Shown: piece by piece, positions 40,533 to 49,750 of the stretch
Position numbering within the stretch: the first letter of the stretch is position 1
How the letters are laid out: every line of letters starts with the position of its first letter
Source of the DNA: Alphaproteobacteria bacterium UBA6324
GTDB lineage: Bacteria; Pseudomonadota; Alphaproteobacteria; CAAGCB01; CAG-977
Length of the DNA stretch: 59,837 bases
Direction of reading: 5' to 3'
Assembly: GCA_002439085.1 (NCBI GenBank)
Contig: DJSW01000017.1
Coordinates: 1 to 59,837, forward strand
Notes under the pieces: generated by a model
The model's database searches: none
Seen by the model: only the letters and a program-made list of their open reading frames with translations
What the model was told of the DNA's origin: nothing
Translations under genes and position numbers: made by a program

Positions 40533-41498
40533 ATGCCTTTCGCGCCTTTGAAAATCGGAAACCGCAGCTTTTCCCCCGTCGCCGGCGCGCCGATGGCGGG
40601 CGTGACGGACGCGCCGTTCCGCCAAATCGCGCGAACGTTCGGCGGCGAACTGCTGTTTACGGAAATGGTGTTGGCGGCGTCGTTGGTTCACGCGCACCGG
40701 CAAACGCGCGAAATGGCCGTGTGCCGCGATATCGACGCCCCCGTCGCCGTCCAGCTGGAGGGAACGGAGCCCGACACGATGGCGCGCGCGGCGCAAATCG
40801 TCGAATCGACGGGCGGCGCGGCCTTTATCGACGTCAACATGGGGTGTCCCGTGCCGAAAATCGTCAAATCGGGCGGCGGCGCGGCGTTGATGAACGATCC
40901 GGAAAGGGCGGAACGGATCGTGCGCGCGATGACGGACGCCGTTTCCCTGCCCGTCACGGTGAAATTCCGTCTGGGGTGGGACGCGGAAAGCGAAAACTAC
41001 CTCGATTTCGGCAAACGGATGCAAGACGCCGGAGCGGCGGCCGCAACCCTGCACGCTCGAACGCGCGAACAATTCTACAGTGGCGCGGCGGATCGAAGCG
41101 CGTTTGAAAAACTGAAGCGCGCGTTGGACATTCCCGTCATCGCCAACGGCGATATCCGCTCGCCCGCCGACGCGCGCGCAGTGTTGGAACAAACCGGTGC
41201 CGACGCCGTGATGATCGGGCGCGGAATGTTGGGAAAGCCGTGGATTTTGGCGCAATGCGCCGCCGTTTTGGACGGCCGGACGCCGGTTGCCGCGCCGGAC
41301 GCGGGAAAAACCGCCCTGTCGCACTTCGATTTGATGGAAAAATATTACGGACACAAGGCGATTTTTATCGCGCGAAAGCATATTGCTTGGTATTCTGCGG
41401 GAAAAGAGGGCGGCGCGGATTTTCGCAAAGCGGTCAACGAAACGGATGATCCGGCACGGCTGCGGGATTTGATACGGGGGTTTTTCAATGCAGAATGA
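40533..41498 (+). CDS. dusB: tRNA-dihydrouridine synthase
   Basis: FMN-dependent reduction of uridine to dihydrouridine in tRNA. The 321-residue protein has AGAPMAGVTDAPFR, the catalytic cysteine in DVNMGCPVPKIVKSGGGAAL, the HART-like HARTREQFYSG, and GNGD-like IANGDI plus MIGRGMLGKPW for FMN. ATG 40533 has AGAAGA upstream; a TTG five codons earlier is possible. It is the first gene of the run dusB / Fis-type HTH / trkA / HAD / hfq / hflX / IMPase. In most alphaproteobacteria ntrB-ntrC-ntrY-ntrX stand between dusB and trkA. Confidence 0.95.
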   Translation: MPFAPLKIGNRSFSPVAGAPMAGVTDAPFRQIARTFGGELLFTEMVLAASLVHAHRQTREMAVCRDIDAPVAVQLEGTEPDTMARAAQIVESTGGAAFIDVNMGCPVPKIVKSGGGAALMNDPERAERIVRAMTDAVSLPVTVKFRLGWDAESENYLDFGKRMQDAGAAAATLHARTREQFYSGAADRSAFEKLKRALDIPVIANGDIRSPADARAVLEQTGADAVMIGRGMLGKPWILAQCAAVLDGRTPVAAPDAGKTALSHFDLMEKYYGHKAIFIARKHIAWYSAGKEGGADFRKAVNETDDPARLRDLIRGFFNAE

Positions 41499-41778
41499 GG
41501 GACTGGGCGCGGTCGTTGAAAAATATCTGCGCCGTTTTTACGCCGATGCCGCCGAAACGGCCGAACAGGCCAACGTTTACGATTCCGTCATCGAAGAGGT
41601 GGAACGCCGTCTGATCGCCGTGACGTTGGACGTGGCGAACGGCAACCGTTTGAAAACGGCCAAGATTTTGGGGCTGAACCGGAACACTTTGTTGAAAAAG
41701 ATGCGGAAATTCGATCTGGACGACAAGCTGGCCGCCGCGCAGCCCCTTTACCCGAACAAAAGGCGGAAAAGAAAATGA
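41488..41778 (+). CDS. Stand-alone Fis-type HTH protein (NtrC C-terminal remnant)
   Basis: A 96-residue protein. Residues 30-78 are a Fis-type DNA-binding domain: YDSVIEEVERRLIAVTLDVANGN, then KTAKILGLNRNTLLKKMRKF. This is almost exactly the C-terminal domain of alphaproteobacterial NtrC. The receiver and AAA+ sigma-54 activator domains are missing. It sits at the place where dusB-ntrB-ntrC-ntrY-ntrX-trkA occur in relatives, so it is best explained as what is left after loss of those genes. The frame is intact, starts inside dusB and overlaps trkA as ATGA. A Fis-like DNA-binding role is possible. Confidence 0.85.
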   Translation: MQNEGLGAVVEKYLRRFYADAAETAEQANVYDSVIEEVERRLIAVTLDVANGNRLKTAKILGLNRNTLLKKMRKFDLDDKLAAAQPLYPNKRRKRK

Positions 41779-43148
41779 AAGTGATTGTGTGCGGCGCCGG
41801 CCGCGTCGGTTCAACCATCGCCCGTTACCTGTCCGAAGACGACAACAACGTCGTTTTGATCGACACGGACGCCGAACGGCTGACCGAATTGACATCCGCC
41901 ATGGACGTGCGCCCCGTCGTCGGGTTTGCGTCCTATCCGTCCGTTTTGGAACAGGCCGACGCGCAGGACGCCGATATGCTGATCGCCGTGACCGCGTCCG
42001 ACGAAGTCAACATGGTGACGTGTCAGGCGGCGAATTCCCTGTTCAAAGTCCCCACGAAAATCGCGCGTCTGCGTTCCAACGAATACACGAACCAGAAATG
42101 GCGGCGGTTTTACACGCACGACGCCCTGCCGATCGACGTCGTCATTTCGCCCGAAGTCGAAATCGCGCGGTCGATCCGGCGCAACATTTCGTTCCCCGGC
42201 GCGTTCGAGGTCATCCCGCTGGCGATGGACAAGGTTTACCTGCTTGGCATTCATTGCGACGACGTTTGCCCCATGATCAACACGCCCCTGCGCCAGCTGA
42301 CCGAGTTGTTCCCCGATGTCAACGCGGTCGTCGCCGCGCTGGTGCGGGATTCAAAACTGATCATCGCGGACAGCGACACGCGTATTCTGGCCGGCGACGA
42401 CGTGTATGTCATCGTCCCGTCGGAATCCGTGCGCCGCATTTTGACGCTGTTCGGACGGGATCAGGAACGCGCGCAAAGCGTTTTGATTCTGGGCGGAAAC
42501 AACATCGGGCTGAATTTGGCGCGGTATTTGGAAAAGGCGTCGCATATGCGCGTCACGTTGATCGAGGAAGACGAGGATCGCGCGAAGTTTCTGGCCGAAA
42601 CGCTGTCGCAGACGACGGTCATCCACGGCGATTTCCTGAACACCGATTTGTTGGAGGAAGCCGACATCGACATCGTCGAAACGGTCATCGCCGTCGGTTC
42701 AAAGGACGAAGACAACATTCTGGCGTCGCTGATGGCGAAACGCTACGGCGTCGAACAGACGATTTCCGTGATTGAAAAACCGCTGTATTCCCAGCTGGTC
42801 GTCAATCTGGGCATTGACGTGATCATCGACCCGAAAGACATCATGGTTTCGACGATCCTGCAACACGTCCGGCGCGGCAAAATCTACGCCGCCTATTCGA
42901 TCCGTTCCGGATTGTGCGAAGTGCTGGAGGCGGACGCGTTCGACACGTTTGAATACGCGGGACAGGCTTTGCGCGACGTGCGTCTGCCCGCGGGCGTCAT
43001 CATCGGGGCGATCGTGCGCGACGCCGAACCGCTGCCGCTGCGGGGCGACACCGTGATCGAAAGCGGCGACCGGCTGGTGCTGTTTTCCGACGCCGAATCC
43101 GTCAAGCAGGTCGAAAAGCTGTTTTCCGTCGCGCCGGAGGTGTTCTGA
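41775..43148 (+). CDS. trkA: Trk potassium transporter NAD-binding subunit TrkA
   Basis: Peripheral regulatory subunit of the Trk/Ktr potassium-uptake system. The 457-residue protein has two RCK units: Rossmann motifs VCGAGRVGSTIA (residues 4-15) and ILGGNNIGLNLA (about 237-248), each followed by a TrkA-C domain. No membrane segment is present. The pore protein TrkH is not in the window. It overlaps the Fis-type gene as ATGA and the HAD gene by one base. Confidence 0.95.
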   Translation: MKVIVCGAGRVGSTIARYLSEDDNNVVLIDTDAERLTELTSAMDVRPVVGFASYPSVLEQADAQDADMLIAVTASDEVNMVTCQAANSLFKVPTKIARLRSNEYTNQKWRRFYTHDALPIDVVISPEVEIARSIRRNISFPGAFEVIPLAMDKVYLLGIHCDDVCPMINTPLRQLTELFPDVNAVVAALVRDSKLIIADSDTRILAGDDVYVIVPSESVRRILTLFGRDQERAQSVLILGGNNIGLNLARYLEKASHMRVTLIEEDEDRAKFLAETLSQTTVIHGDFLNTDLLEEADIDIVETVIAVGSKDEDNILASLMAKRYGVEQTISVIEKPLYSQLVVNLGIDVIIDPKDIMVSTILQHVRRGKIYAAYSIRSGLCEVLEADAFDTFEYAGQALRDVRLPAGVIIGAIVRDAEPLPLRGDTVIESGDRLVLFSDAESVKQVEKLFSVAPEVF

Positions 43149-43804
43149 TGAAATATCCTTTCCCGTCCGCCGTCCTGTTCGATTGGGACAACACGCTGAT
43201 GGACACGACGCCCGTTTTGTTCAAGGCGTTCCGCGTCCTGCGCCAACACTACAACCTGCCCGAATGTTCCATGGACGAATACAGGGCGCGCACGGGGCTG
43301 TCTTTGCGCGAAACGTTCCCCGACCTGTTCGGCGACAGGTGGGAGGAAGCGAAACAGGTTTATCTGGACGCGTACCGCGCCAACCACCTGAATATGCTGA
43401 CCCCGTTTGACAAAGCGCGCGAAACGGTCGCTTTCCTGCACGAAAAGACCGGCGGAAAAACCGGCGTCGTCAGCAACAAGACCGGCGCGATTTTGCGCGA
43501 GGAAATCAGCCATTTGAAGTGGAACGGATACTTTGCGGCCGTCGTCGGCGCGGGCGACGCGGACAGGGACAAACCCGCGCCCGATCCCGTTTACAAAGCT
43601 TTGGCCGATATGAAAATCCGCTATGAACACAACCGGCCGGCCGCGTGCGTCTGGTTCGTCGGCGACGGGGACGCGGATATGGAATGCGCGGCCGCCGCCG
43701 GATGCCTGCGCGTGCGCGTGGCGGACGAAAACAAGGACGGCGCGGACGTTTTGACGGTAAAAAATTGCGCCGAACTGCTGTCAGTCCTTTACTCTTACGT
43801 TTAA
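43148..43804 (+). CDS. HAD-family hydrolase (phosphoglycolate-phosphatase-like)
   Basis: A 218-residue phosphatase of the HAD superfamily. It has motif I LFDWDNTLMDT (nucleophile Asp12, Asp14), motif II in TGVVSNKTGAI, a motif III lysine in DRDKPAPDPVYKAL, and motif IV VWFVGDGDADMECAAAAGC. A helical cap lies between motifs I and II, as in phosphoglycolate phosphatase. The substrate is not certain. It sits between trkA and hfq where many relatives have a D-amino-acid aminotransferase instead. Confidence 0.88.
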   Translation: MKYPFPSAVLFDWDNTLMDTTPVLFKAFRVLRQHYNLPECSMDEYRARTGLSLRETFPDLFGDRWEEAKQVYLDAYRANHLNMLTPFDKARETVAFLHEKTGGKTGVVSNKTGAILREEISHLKWNGYFAAVVGAGDADRDKPAPDPVYKALADMKIRYEHNRPAACVWFVGDGDADMECAAAAGCLRVRVADENKDGADVLTVKNCAELLSVLYSYV

Positions 43805-43850
43805 ATGATTTAAAAAGACGGCGGTTGACCGTACTTCGGGGGGAAAGAAA

Positions 43851-44099
43851 ATGAACGATAAAAACCAAAATGTGCAGGATCTGTTTTTGAACCAGATGCG
43901 CAAAACGAAAACGCCCGTCACCGTTTACCTGATTTGCGGGGTCAAATTGCAGGGCATCATCACCTGGTTTGACAATTTTTCCATGCTACTGCGCCGCGAC
44001 GGCCACACGCAGCTGGTTTATAAACACGCCGTTTCGACGATCATGCCGGCGGTTCCCGTTTCCCTGTTCGACGACGACGACGCTGAAAAAACGGAATAA
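43851..44099 (+). CDS. hfq: RNA chaperone Hfq
   Basis: Hexameric Sm-like protein that pairs small RNAs with mRNAs. The 82-residue protein has Sm1 (VQDLFLNQMRKTKTPVTVYL, GVKLQGIITWFDNFSMLL) and Sm2 (LVYKHAVSTIMP). The key residues Gln8-type and YKHA are intact. A short acidic tail follows. GGGGGGAAAG precedes the ATG. It is 11 bases upstream of hflX. Confidence 0.97.
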   Translation: MNDKNQNVQDLFLNQMRKTKTPVTVYLICGVKLQGIITWFDNFSMLLRRDGHTQLVYKHAVSTIMPAVPVSLFDDDDAEKTE

Positions 44100-44110
44100 G
44101 GACGGCGATT

Positions 44111-45400
44111 TTGTCCGAAAAGACTTTCGTCCTGCATCCCGTTTTGAAAAACGCCGACGGTACGGGGCGTTCCGTTCAGGCGGGATTGGAGGAAATCAAA
44201 AATTTGACAGCCGCGATCGACTTGACCGTCGTTGCGGCTGAAACCGTTTTGCTGAACAAAACGAACGCGTCGCTGTATATCGGCAAAGGCGCGGCCGAAC
44301 GCGCGGGCGAAACGATCAGGGAAAACGAAATCACGCTGGCCGTCGTGAACTGTGCCCTGTCCCCGATCCAACAGCGCAATCTGGAAAAGCTGTGGAATTG
44401 CAAGGTCATCGACCGCACCGCGTTGATTTTGGAAATTTTCGGCGAACGCGCCCGAACCAAAGAGGGCGTTTTGCAGGTCGAACTGGCGCACCTGAGCTAT
44501 CAGCGGTCAAGATTGGTGCGCGGGTGGACGCATTTGGAACGCCAACGCGGCGGCCGCGGTTTTCTGGGCGGCCCCGGCGAAACGCAGATCGAACTCGACC
44601 GCCGCGTCATCACCGACAACATCGCCAAGCTGAAAAAGGAACTGGAGGAAGTCAAGCGCACCCGTTTGCTGCACCGCGAAGCGCGCCGCCGCGTCCCCTA
44701 TCCGATCGTCGCGCTGGTCGGATACACGAACGCGGGGAAATCGACGCTGTTCAACCGGATGACGAACGCCGGCGTTTTGGCCAAGGATATGCTGTTCGCG
44801 ACGCTTGACCCGACGATGCGGGTGTTGAAACTGCCGTCCGGACGGCGGGTGATCCTGTCCGACACGGTGGGGTTCATTTCCGATTTGCCGACCGAGCTGG
44901 TCGCCGCTTTCCGCGCCACGCTGGAGGAAGTGCTGGAAGCGTCGCTGATCCTGCACGTGCGCGACATATCGCATCCCGACACGCTGGCGCAAAAGGCGGA
45001 TGTCGAAAACGTGTTGAAAACGCTGGGCGTCGGGGCGCAGGTTGATCGCGGACTGGTCGAGGTGCTGAACAAATCCGACCTGCTGGCCGAACCGGAGCTG
45101 GCCGCTTTGAAAGCGTCGTGTGCCCGCAACCCGAACCAAATTCCCGTTTCCGCCGCGACCGGCGAAGGGACGGACGCGCTGGCCGCGCTGATCGAAAACA
45201 AACTGGCGGCCGGACGGGTCGAAATTTCGGCCGAAATCCCCGTTTCCGACGGCGCCGCGCTGGCCTATCTGTACCGCGCGGGCGAAGTGTTGGAACGCGT
45301 TGACGGCGATGCGGAATGTCGTCTGCGCGTCCGCATGGATCCGGCGGACGTTCAAAAATTCAACAACTCTTTCCCGCAGGTGGTCTATGTTCAATCCTGA
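44111..45400 (+). CDS. hflX: Ribosome-splitting GTPase HflX
   Basis: GTPase that rescues stalled ribosomes and works on 50S subunits. The 429-residue protein has the HflX N-terminal domain (up to about 195, with GKGAAERAGETI and DRTALILEIFGERARTKEG), the glycine-rich GGRGFLGGPGETQIELDRR, then the G domain: G1 GYTNAGKST, G3 DTVGFISDLP, G4 NKSD. The start is TTG at 44111 with AAGGA eight bases before it. The 3' end overlaps the next gene by 14 bases. Confidence 0.95.
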   Translation: MSEKTFVLHPVLKNADGTGRSVQAGLEEIKNLTAAIDLTVVAAETVLLNKTNASLYIGKGAAERAGETIRENEITLAVVNCALSPIQQRNLEKLWNCKVIDRTALILEIFGERARTKEGVLQVELAHLSYQRSRLVRGWTHLERQRGGRGFLGGPGETQIELDRRVITDNIAKLKKELEEVKRTRLLHREARRRVPYPIVALVGYTNAGKSTLFNRMTNAGVLAKDMLFATLDPTMRVLKLPSGRRVILSDTVGFISDLPTELVAAFRATLEEVLEASLILHVRDISHPDTLAQKADVENVLKTLGVGAQVDRGLVEVLNKSDLLAEPELAALKASCARNPNQIPVSAATGEGTDALAALIENKLAAGRVEISAEIPVSDGAALAYLYRAGEVLERVDGDAECRLRVRMDPADVQKFNNSFPQVVYVQS

Positions 45401-46178
45401 TCTGCAGCAGGTTTCCGAAATCATCGCGCGCGTGTCGCGCGAAGAGGTTCTGCCCCGTTTTCAGCATCTGTCCGTGTCCGATATCGACACCAAAGGGTCG
45501 GACGAGGATCTGGTCACGACGGCCGATGTCGAAACGGAAAAGCGGCTGACGCGCGAATTGACCGCGCTGATGCCCGATTCCGTCGTCGTCGGCGAAGAGG
45601 CCGCCTTTAAAGACCCGTCCGTTTTGGATCACCTGACCGGCGACAGACCCGTTTGGGTCATCGACCCCGTTGACGGAACGATGAACTTCGCCTACGGGCG
45701 TAGCGAAATCGGCGTGGTCGTCGCTTTGGTTTACAAAGGGGAAACCGTCGCCGGATGGCTTTACAATCCCGTTTACAAACGCATGATCATGGGGGAAAAG
45801 GGCGGCGGCGCGTGGTTCGAGGATAAACGCCTGAAAGTCGCGGCCGTCACCGAATTGCACAAAATGACCGGCGTCGTCGGCCGCCACGTCGCGTTCAAGG
45901 ACGAACGCCTGCCCAAACCCGTCTGGTGGGGCAGCGCGTCGTTCGATTATATGCTGGTCGTTTCCGGCGGCGTGCATTATTCCGCGTACCGCACCCGAAC
46001 GATCAAGCCGTGGGATCACGCCGCGGGCGTCATGCTGCACGCCGAAGCCGGCGGATACACCGCCTATGTTGACGGCACGCCCTACACGCCCGTCACGGGG
46101 ATGAAAAACCTGATTTCCGCGCCCGACAAAGACGCGTGGGAATATTTGAAAAACAACCTGCGCGCCAAAATCGACTAG
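45387..46178 (+). CDS. Inositol-monophosphatase-family phosphatase
   Basis: Metal-dependent sugar-phosphate phosphatase of the IMPase/SuhB family. The 263-residue protein has the metal site GEEAAF and IDPVDGTMNFAYG, and the second site IKPWDHAAGVMLHAEAGG. Possible substrates are inositol phosphate, histidinol phosphate or fructose-1,6-bisphosphate. Its place after hflX is seen in Rhodospirillales. ATG 45387 lies inside hflX, with AGGTGG ahead. Its stop TAG shares CTAG (46175-46178) with the stop of comEC. Confidence 0.9.
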   Translation: MFNPDLQQVSEIIARVSREEVLPRFQHLSVSDIDTKGSDEDLVTTADVETEKRLTRELTALMPDSVVVGEEAAFKDPSVLDHLTGDRPVWVIDPVDGTMNFAYGRSEIGVVVALVYKGETVAGWLYNPVYKRMIMGEKGGGAWFEDKRLKVAAVTELHKMTGVVGRHVAFKDERLPKPVWWGSASFDYMLVVSGGVHYSAYRTRTIKPWDHAAGVMLHAEAGGYTAYVDGTPYTPVTGMKNLISAPDKDAWEYLKNNLRAKID

Positions 46179-48295
46179 TTCGCGTCAACCGTTTTCGCTT
46201 TGATCGCGTATTTCAGCGGTATCGTCATGTTCCTGATTTCGCCCGACAGCGTGATCACCGGATAGGCGACCGTCCACGGGCGGTATCCTTTGATGTCCGC
46301 GACGGAATCTATTTTCAGCTCTTTCGGCGTCGCGTAAACGACATACGCGCCGGCTTTGGTCAGTTCGCTGCGGAAAAACACCTGTTTCGGGCGGCATTTG
46401 TCGTAAAATCCGGCCGCCACGAACAAAACGTCCAGATCCGTCCGTTCGCACCCGTCGTAAGCGCCGATTTTCGTGTGCGCGTAGCCGATTTTATAGCCGT
46501 TCTTTTCATACACGCACAATCCGTAAGGGCAAAGCACCGTTTCCCCGCCTGTCTGGCCGTTATCCTCCATCCACCGTTTTTTCAACATTTCGCCGGCCGC
46601 CCCCTCTCTGAACACCAGTTTGCCGTCGTCGCCGCGGAAAGCGGCGTTCAATTCGGCGACGTACATATCCGGCATCGGCGTAAAGTAGGGCGTGACCAGA
46701 CTGAATAAAAAAACGGGCAGCCCCCACCACCGCGCGCGGCCGCGCCACAGGCACAGCCACAATCCCCCAAACGTCGCGCACAGCAGCCCGCAAAGCGGCA
46801 TCGGCGGAAACAAAACGACCGCATCCGGCAATGACGCCGTCCATGCCGCCGCCCGATTGATCAGGGATATGCCGTATCCGGCCAAAATCAAAAACGGCTT
46901 TTCCCATCCCAACGGCATCGCCACCGTCGCCGCCGCCAGCGACGGCATGACCCACACGCCCGTGACGGTTGAGCTTAACAAGTTTCCGGCAAGGGAATAA
47001 ACGGGCAGGCGACGGAAATTGTAAACGGTGAATGGCGCCGTCGCGATCGACGCGATCAGCGTTGTTAAAACGATCGCACCGATGCAAGACAGGATGTAAA
47101 ACGTCATCCCCTCTTTTTTCGCCAGCCATTGAACATAGCGTCCCGCGCCGGATTCATACGCGCAAACCAACGCGACGACCGCGGCGAAAGACATCTGAAA
47201 CCCTGCGGTGAACAACGTTTCCGGACAAAACAGCAAAATGAAAAAGGCCGCCCACCCCAACGACACGACGGACAAGGCGCGGCGGTCGCACAAAACGGCG
47301 CCCAACACGAACGCCAGCATGATGAACGCCCTTTGCGCCGGAACGGACGCGCCCGAAATTTGCAGATAGCAAAAACAGGCGGCCAACGCGGCGACCGCGG
47401 CGATCTTTTTGGTATTGAAGCGCAGAGCGACCGTCGGAATCAAAGCCAGCAGCGTGCGGACGACGGCGAAGACCATTCCGGCCAGCAGCGACATATGCAA
47501 TCCGGAAACGGACAGAATATGAGCGATGCCCGCGTCGCGGTAGTTTTCAACAATGTCGAACGGAACGTTTTTCGTTCCGCCCGTGACCAACGCTTTGGCC
47601 ACCCCCGCCGTTTCGGGGGGCAGGACGGCGGCGATTTTCGCGTCGATCGCGTCGCGCGCGAATGAACGTGCCGCCGGTTTGACGATTTTCACATCCGGCA
47701 TCGCCCGCCCGATCGCCCCTGTTTTTTTAAAATACAGCGTCCGTCCGAAATCGTATCCGGACGGCGTGACGGCCTGCGGCGGCACGGACAGGCGCGCCAC
47801 GGCGGAAATGACATCGCCGCGGCGGACAGCCGTCGCTTCGGCCGGCAGGCTGAGCCAAATCCTGTCCGGCGTCTGCCATCCGGCCATGGAACCGATCGCG
47901 ACATTGTCCAAAACCAGCCGGCTGTGTCCGTCGGAAAATGAAACGACATCCGAAACCGTGCCGTTCAACGGTTTCATCCCCGTGCGCAATTTGATGCTGG
48001 GCGCGCTGAGGACGAAAGAACGCGTCTGGGTTAAAAAAAATCCACCGGCGAACAACGCCGGATACAGCGCACTCAAAAACAACGCTTTGTTTTTGCGGCA
48101 ATCGAACAGCAAAAAGCACGACGCGATGAAAAAACAGGCGGGAACGGCAACGGGCGGTTCAAACGGCAACGCGAAATAACAGCCGATTCCCGCGCCGAAC
48201 GCAACCGGCAGCCACAGCCCCAGCCGATCCTGCTGCGACAGGAAAAAGCCGTTCAAACGGCACACCGTTCGATCGAAACAATCTTTCAGAAACAC
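46175..48295 (-). CDS. comEC: ComEC/Rec2-family DNA-uptake channel protein
   Basis: Membrane channel that carries single-stranded DNA into the cytosol during natural transformation. The 706-residue protein has the N-terminal DUF4131 region (about 30-190) and the competence domain (about 215-500) with its mark GIAHILSVSGLHMSLLAG, SGASVPAQRAFIML, then DRRALSVVSLGWAAFFILLF. About ten membrane helices are visible. The metallo-beta-lactamase domain seen in Gram-positive ComEC is missing; the last 170 residues form a small periplasmic-type part. Start is GTG 48295 with GGGGG upstream. No other competence gene is in the window. Confidence 0.92.
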   Translation of the reverse strand: MFLKDCFDRTVCRLNGFFLSQQDRLGLWLPVAFGAGIGCYFALPFEPPVAVPACFFIASCFLLFDCRKNKALFLSALYPALFAGGFFLTQTRSFVLSAPSIKLRTGMKPLNGTVSDVVSFSDGHSRLVLDNVAIGSMAGWQTPDRIWLSLPAEATAVRRGDVISAVARLSVPPQAVTPSGYDFGRTLYFKKTGAIGRAMPDVKIVKPAARSFARDAIDAKIAAVLPPETAGVAKALVTGGTKNVPFDIVENYRDAGIAHILSVSGLHMSLLAGMVFAVVRTLLALIPTVALRFNTKKIAAVAALAACFCYLQISGASVPAQRAFIMLAFVLGAVLCDRRALSVVSLGWAAFFILLFCPETLFTAGFQMSFAAVVALVCAYESGAGRYVQWLAKKEGMTFYILSCIGAIVLTTLIASIATAPFTVYNFRRLPVYSLAGNLLSSTVTGVWVMPSLAAATVAMPLGWEKPFLILAGYGISLINRAAAWTASLPDAVVLFPPMPLCGLLCATFGGLWLCLWRGRARWWGLPVFLFSLVTPYFTPMPDMYVAELNAAFRGDDGKLVFREGAAGEMLKKRWMEDNGQTGGETVLCPYGLCVYEKNGYKIGYAHTKIGAYDGCERTDLDVLFVAAGFYDKCRPKQVFFRSELTKAGAYVVYATPKELKIDSVADIKGYRPWTVAYPVITLSGEIRNMTIPLKYAIKAKTVDAN

Positions 48296-48410
48296 CGTTC
48301 CCCCGTTTCACGTTAAAAGCGAAACCAGTATAACAAGCTCTTTCCCGTTTTTAAAATGGATTTTCCGCCCGCGTTATTATAGATTATTCCGGTAAACGGA
48401 GGGATGTTTG

Positions 48411-49739
48411 ATGATACGCCGTCTTTTTTTCAGCCTTTTCCTTTTCGCTTTCGCCTGCTGCGCCGGCGCGCGGAACGGCGCGGCCGCCGTTGTCTTGGAA
48501 CTGTTTGACGCCCCCGCCCCCGACGATCCGCTGTTCGCGCAAAAAACGGATGTCAGGAACGAAGACGCCTTTTTGAAATCCGTTTTAAAGGACGGACAGG
48601 AAGAAACCGCCGTGGAAATGTTGAACGACGCGTTGGCCGATTACAGGAAAAGTCTGAAAAACGGCGTTCCGGACAAAGCCGCGTTCGCCCGTTACATGAC
48701 CGACCGCGACACGGTTTGCACCGCCTGCATGCGCGAAATCCTGACAAAAAATTACACGGAATCCCCCGAAACGTCGCTGTCGTCCGAAACGTGTCAGGCC
48801 GTCCTTTTGTCCGAAAAATTCCAAGACCGGCAGAGCAAGGCCGTTTACAAAACCGCCGACGGAACGGTTTTCGATTTCGCCGCATATTACGGCGGAGATG
48901 AAAACAAAGCCGAAGTCGTCATGAAAGTCCGCAAAGACGGGCAAACACCCCAACAAGCGGAAACGAAAACGGTCTATTTTCCGATGTGGCAACCCGACCG
49001 CGTCGGATTTTTCGATTTGAACGGCAAGCTGTTTGCGACCAACAGCGATCCGGACGCCCGCCGCTTCTCCGTCATGGAATTCGTCCCCGAACACCGCTAT
49101 TTCAAAGACGTCTGCACCATTCAATCGCGCGCGTTCAACCTGAACATCACCACCGGAGAACAAGAGGACGTGTGCCGTAAAATTCTGGAAAAGAACTATA
49201 CGACCGTCGCTTCAACCGACGCGCCGACGGCGCTGGGCAACAAATACGACCTGTATCATCAGCAAATGTGCGCCTTGTCCGTCGGATTGCAAATGCAAAA
49301 CGAGGTGCATTTGCGCCGATGCCTGAATTCGGACGGCAAGGACGGATACACGATAGCCGAAGACACAACCGGCGGCGCGGCGGTGATCAGCGTGGATTAC
49401 GATAACAACAACGTTTCCGAACCCTTGATCGTCGCGGAATACAACGCCCCCGGATGCCGTTACCGTCATTTGCGCGTATATGACGCGGACGCGCGCGCGA
49501 CGCGCTTGATCACCACGGGGGAATTGAACGGCATTTACCGGCGCGGCAAAAGCGCGGGATACGCCATTTCATGCCAGAACGGTTCCCAGTCGATCGTCAC
49601 CGTTGACAATGCGAACTATCTGCTGACATCCAACGCGGACGGCCCCGAACGGTTGGACGCGGTCATCACGCAATACCCCAATCCGTTCCCCGATTTGGAA
49701 CATTACTGTTCCTTTTCGATCAAACGCGTGTATCAATAA
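48411..49739 (+). CDS. Uncharacterised secreted 442-residue protein
   Basis: Not recognised. The protein has a signal peptide (MIRRLFFSLFLFAFACCAGA, cut near residue 20-27), so it is exported. The rest is beta-rich and holds at least eight cysteines, among them a C-x2-C (VCTACMREI), EDVCRKIL, and GCRYRHLRVYDADARATRLI; disulfides are likely. The two stretches CMREILTKNYT and CRKILEKNYT are alike, which suggests an internal repeat. Two parts (VGFFDLNGKLFATNSDPD and ISVDYDNNNVSEPLIVAEY) look like FG-GAP/propeller-type strands with Asp/Asn. ATG 48411 has GGAGGG upstream. The next gene begins 11 bases later. Confidence 0.8.
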   Translation: MIRRLFFSLFLFAFACCAGARNGAAAVVLELFDAPAPDDPLFAQKTDVRNEDAFLKSVLKDGQEETAVEMLNDALADYRKSLKNGVPDKAAFARYMTDRDTVCTACMREILTKNYTESPETSLSSETCQAVLLSEKFQDRQSKAVYKTADGTVFDFAAYYGGDENKAEVVMKVRKDGQTPQQAETKTVYFPMWQPDRVGFFDLNGKLFATNSDPDARRFSVMEFVPEHRYFKDVCTIQSRAFNLNITTGEQEDVCRKILEKNYTTVASTDAPTALGNKYDLYHQQMCALSVGLQMQNEVHLRRCLNSDGKDGYTIAEDTTGGAAVISVDYDNNNVSEPLIVAEYNAPGCRYRHLRVYDADARATRLITTGELNGIYRRGKSAGYAISCQNGSQSIVTVDNANYLLTSNADGPERLDAVITQYPNPFPDLEHYCSFSIKRVYQ

Positions 49740-49750
49740 ACGGGACGCCG

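Noticed and set aside
46175..48295. comEC as evidence of a mobile or phage region
   Set aside because: It is a single core gene with usual composition; no other uptake or mobile genes lie near.
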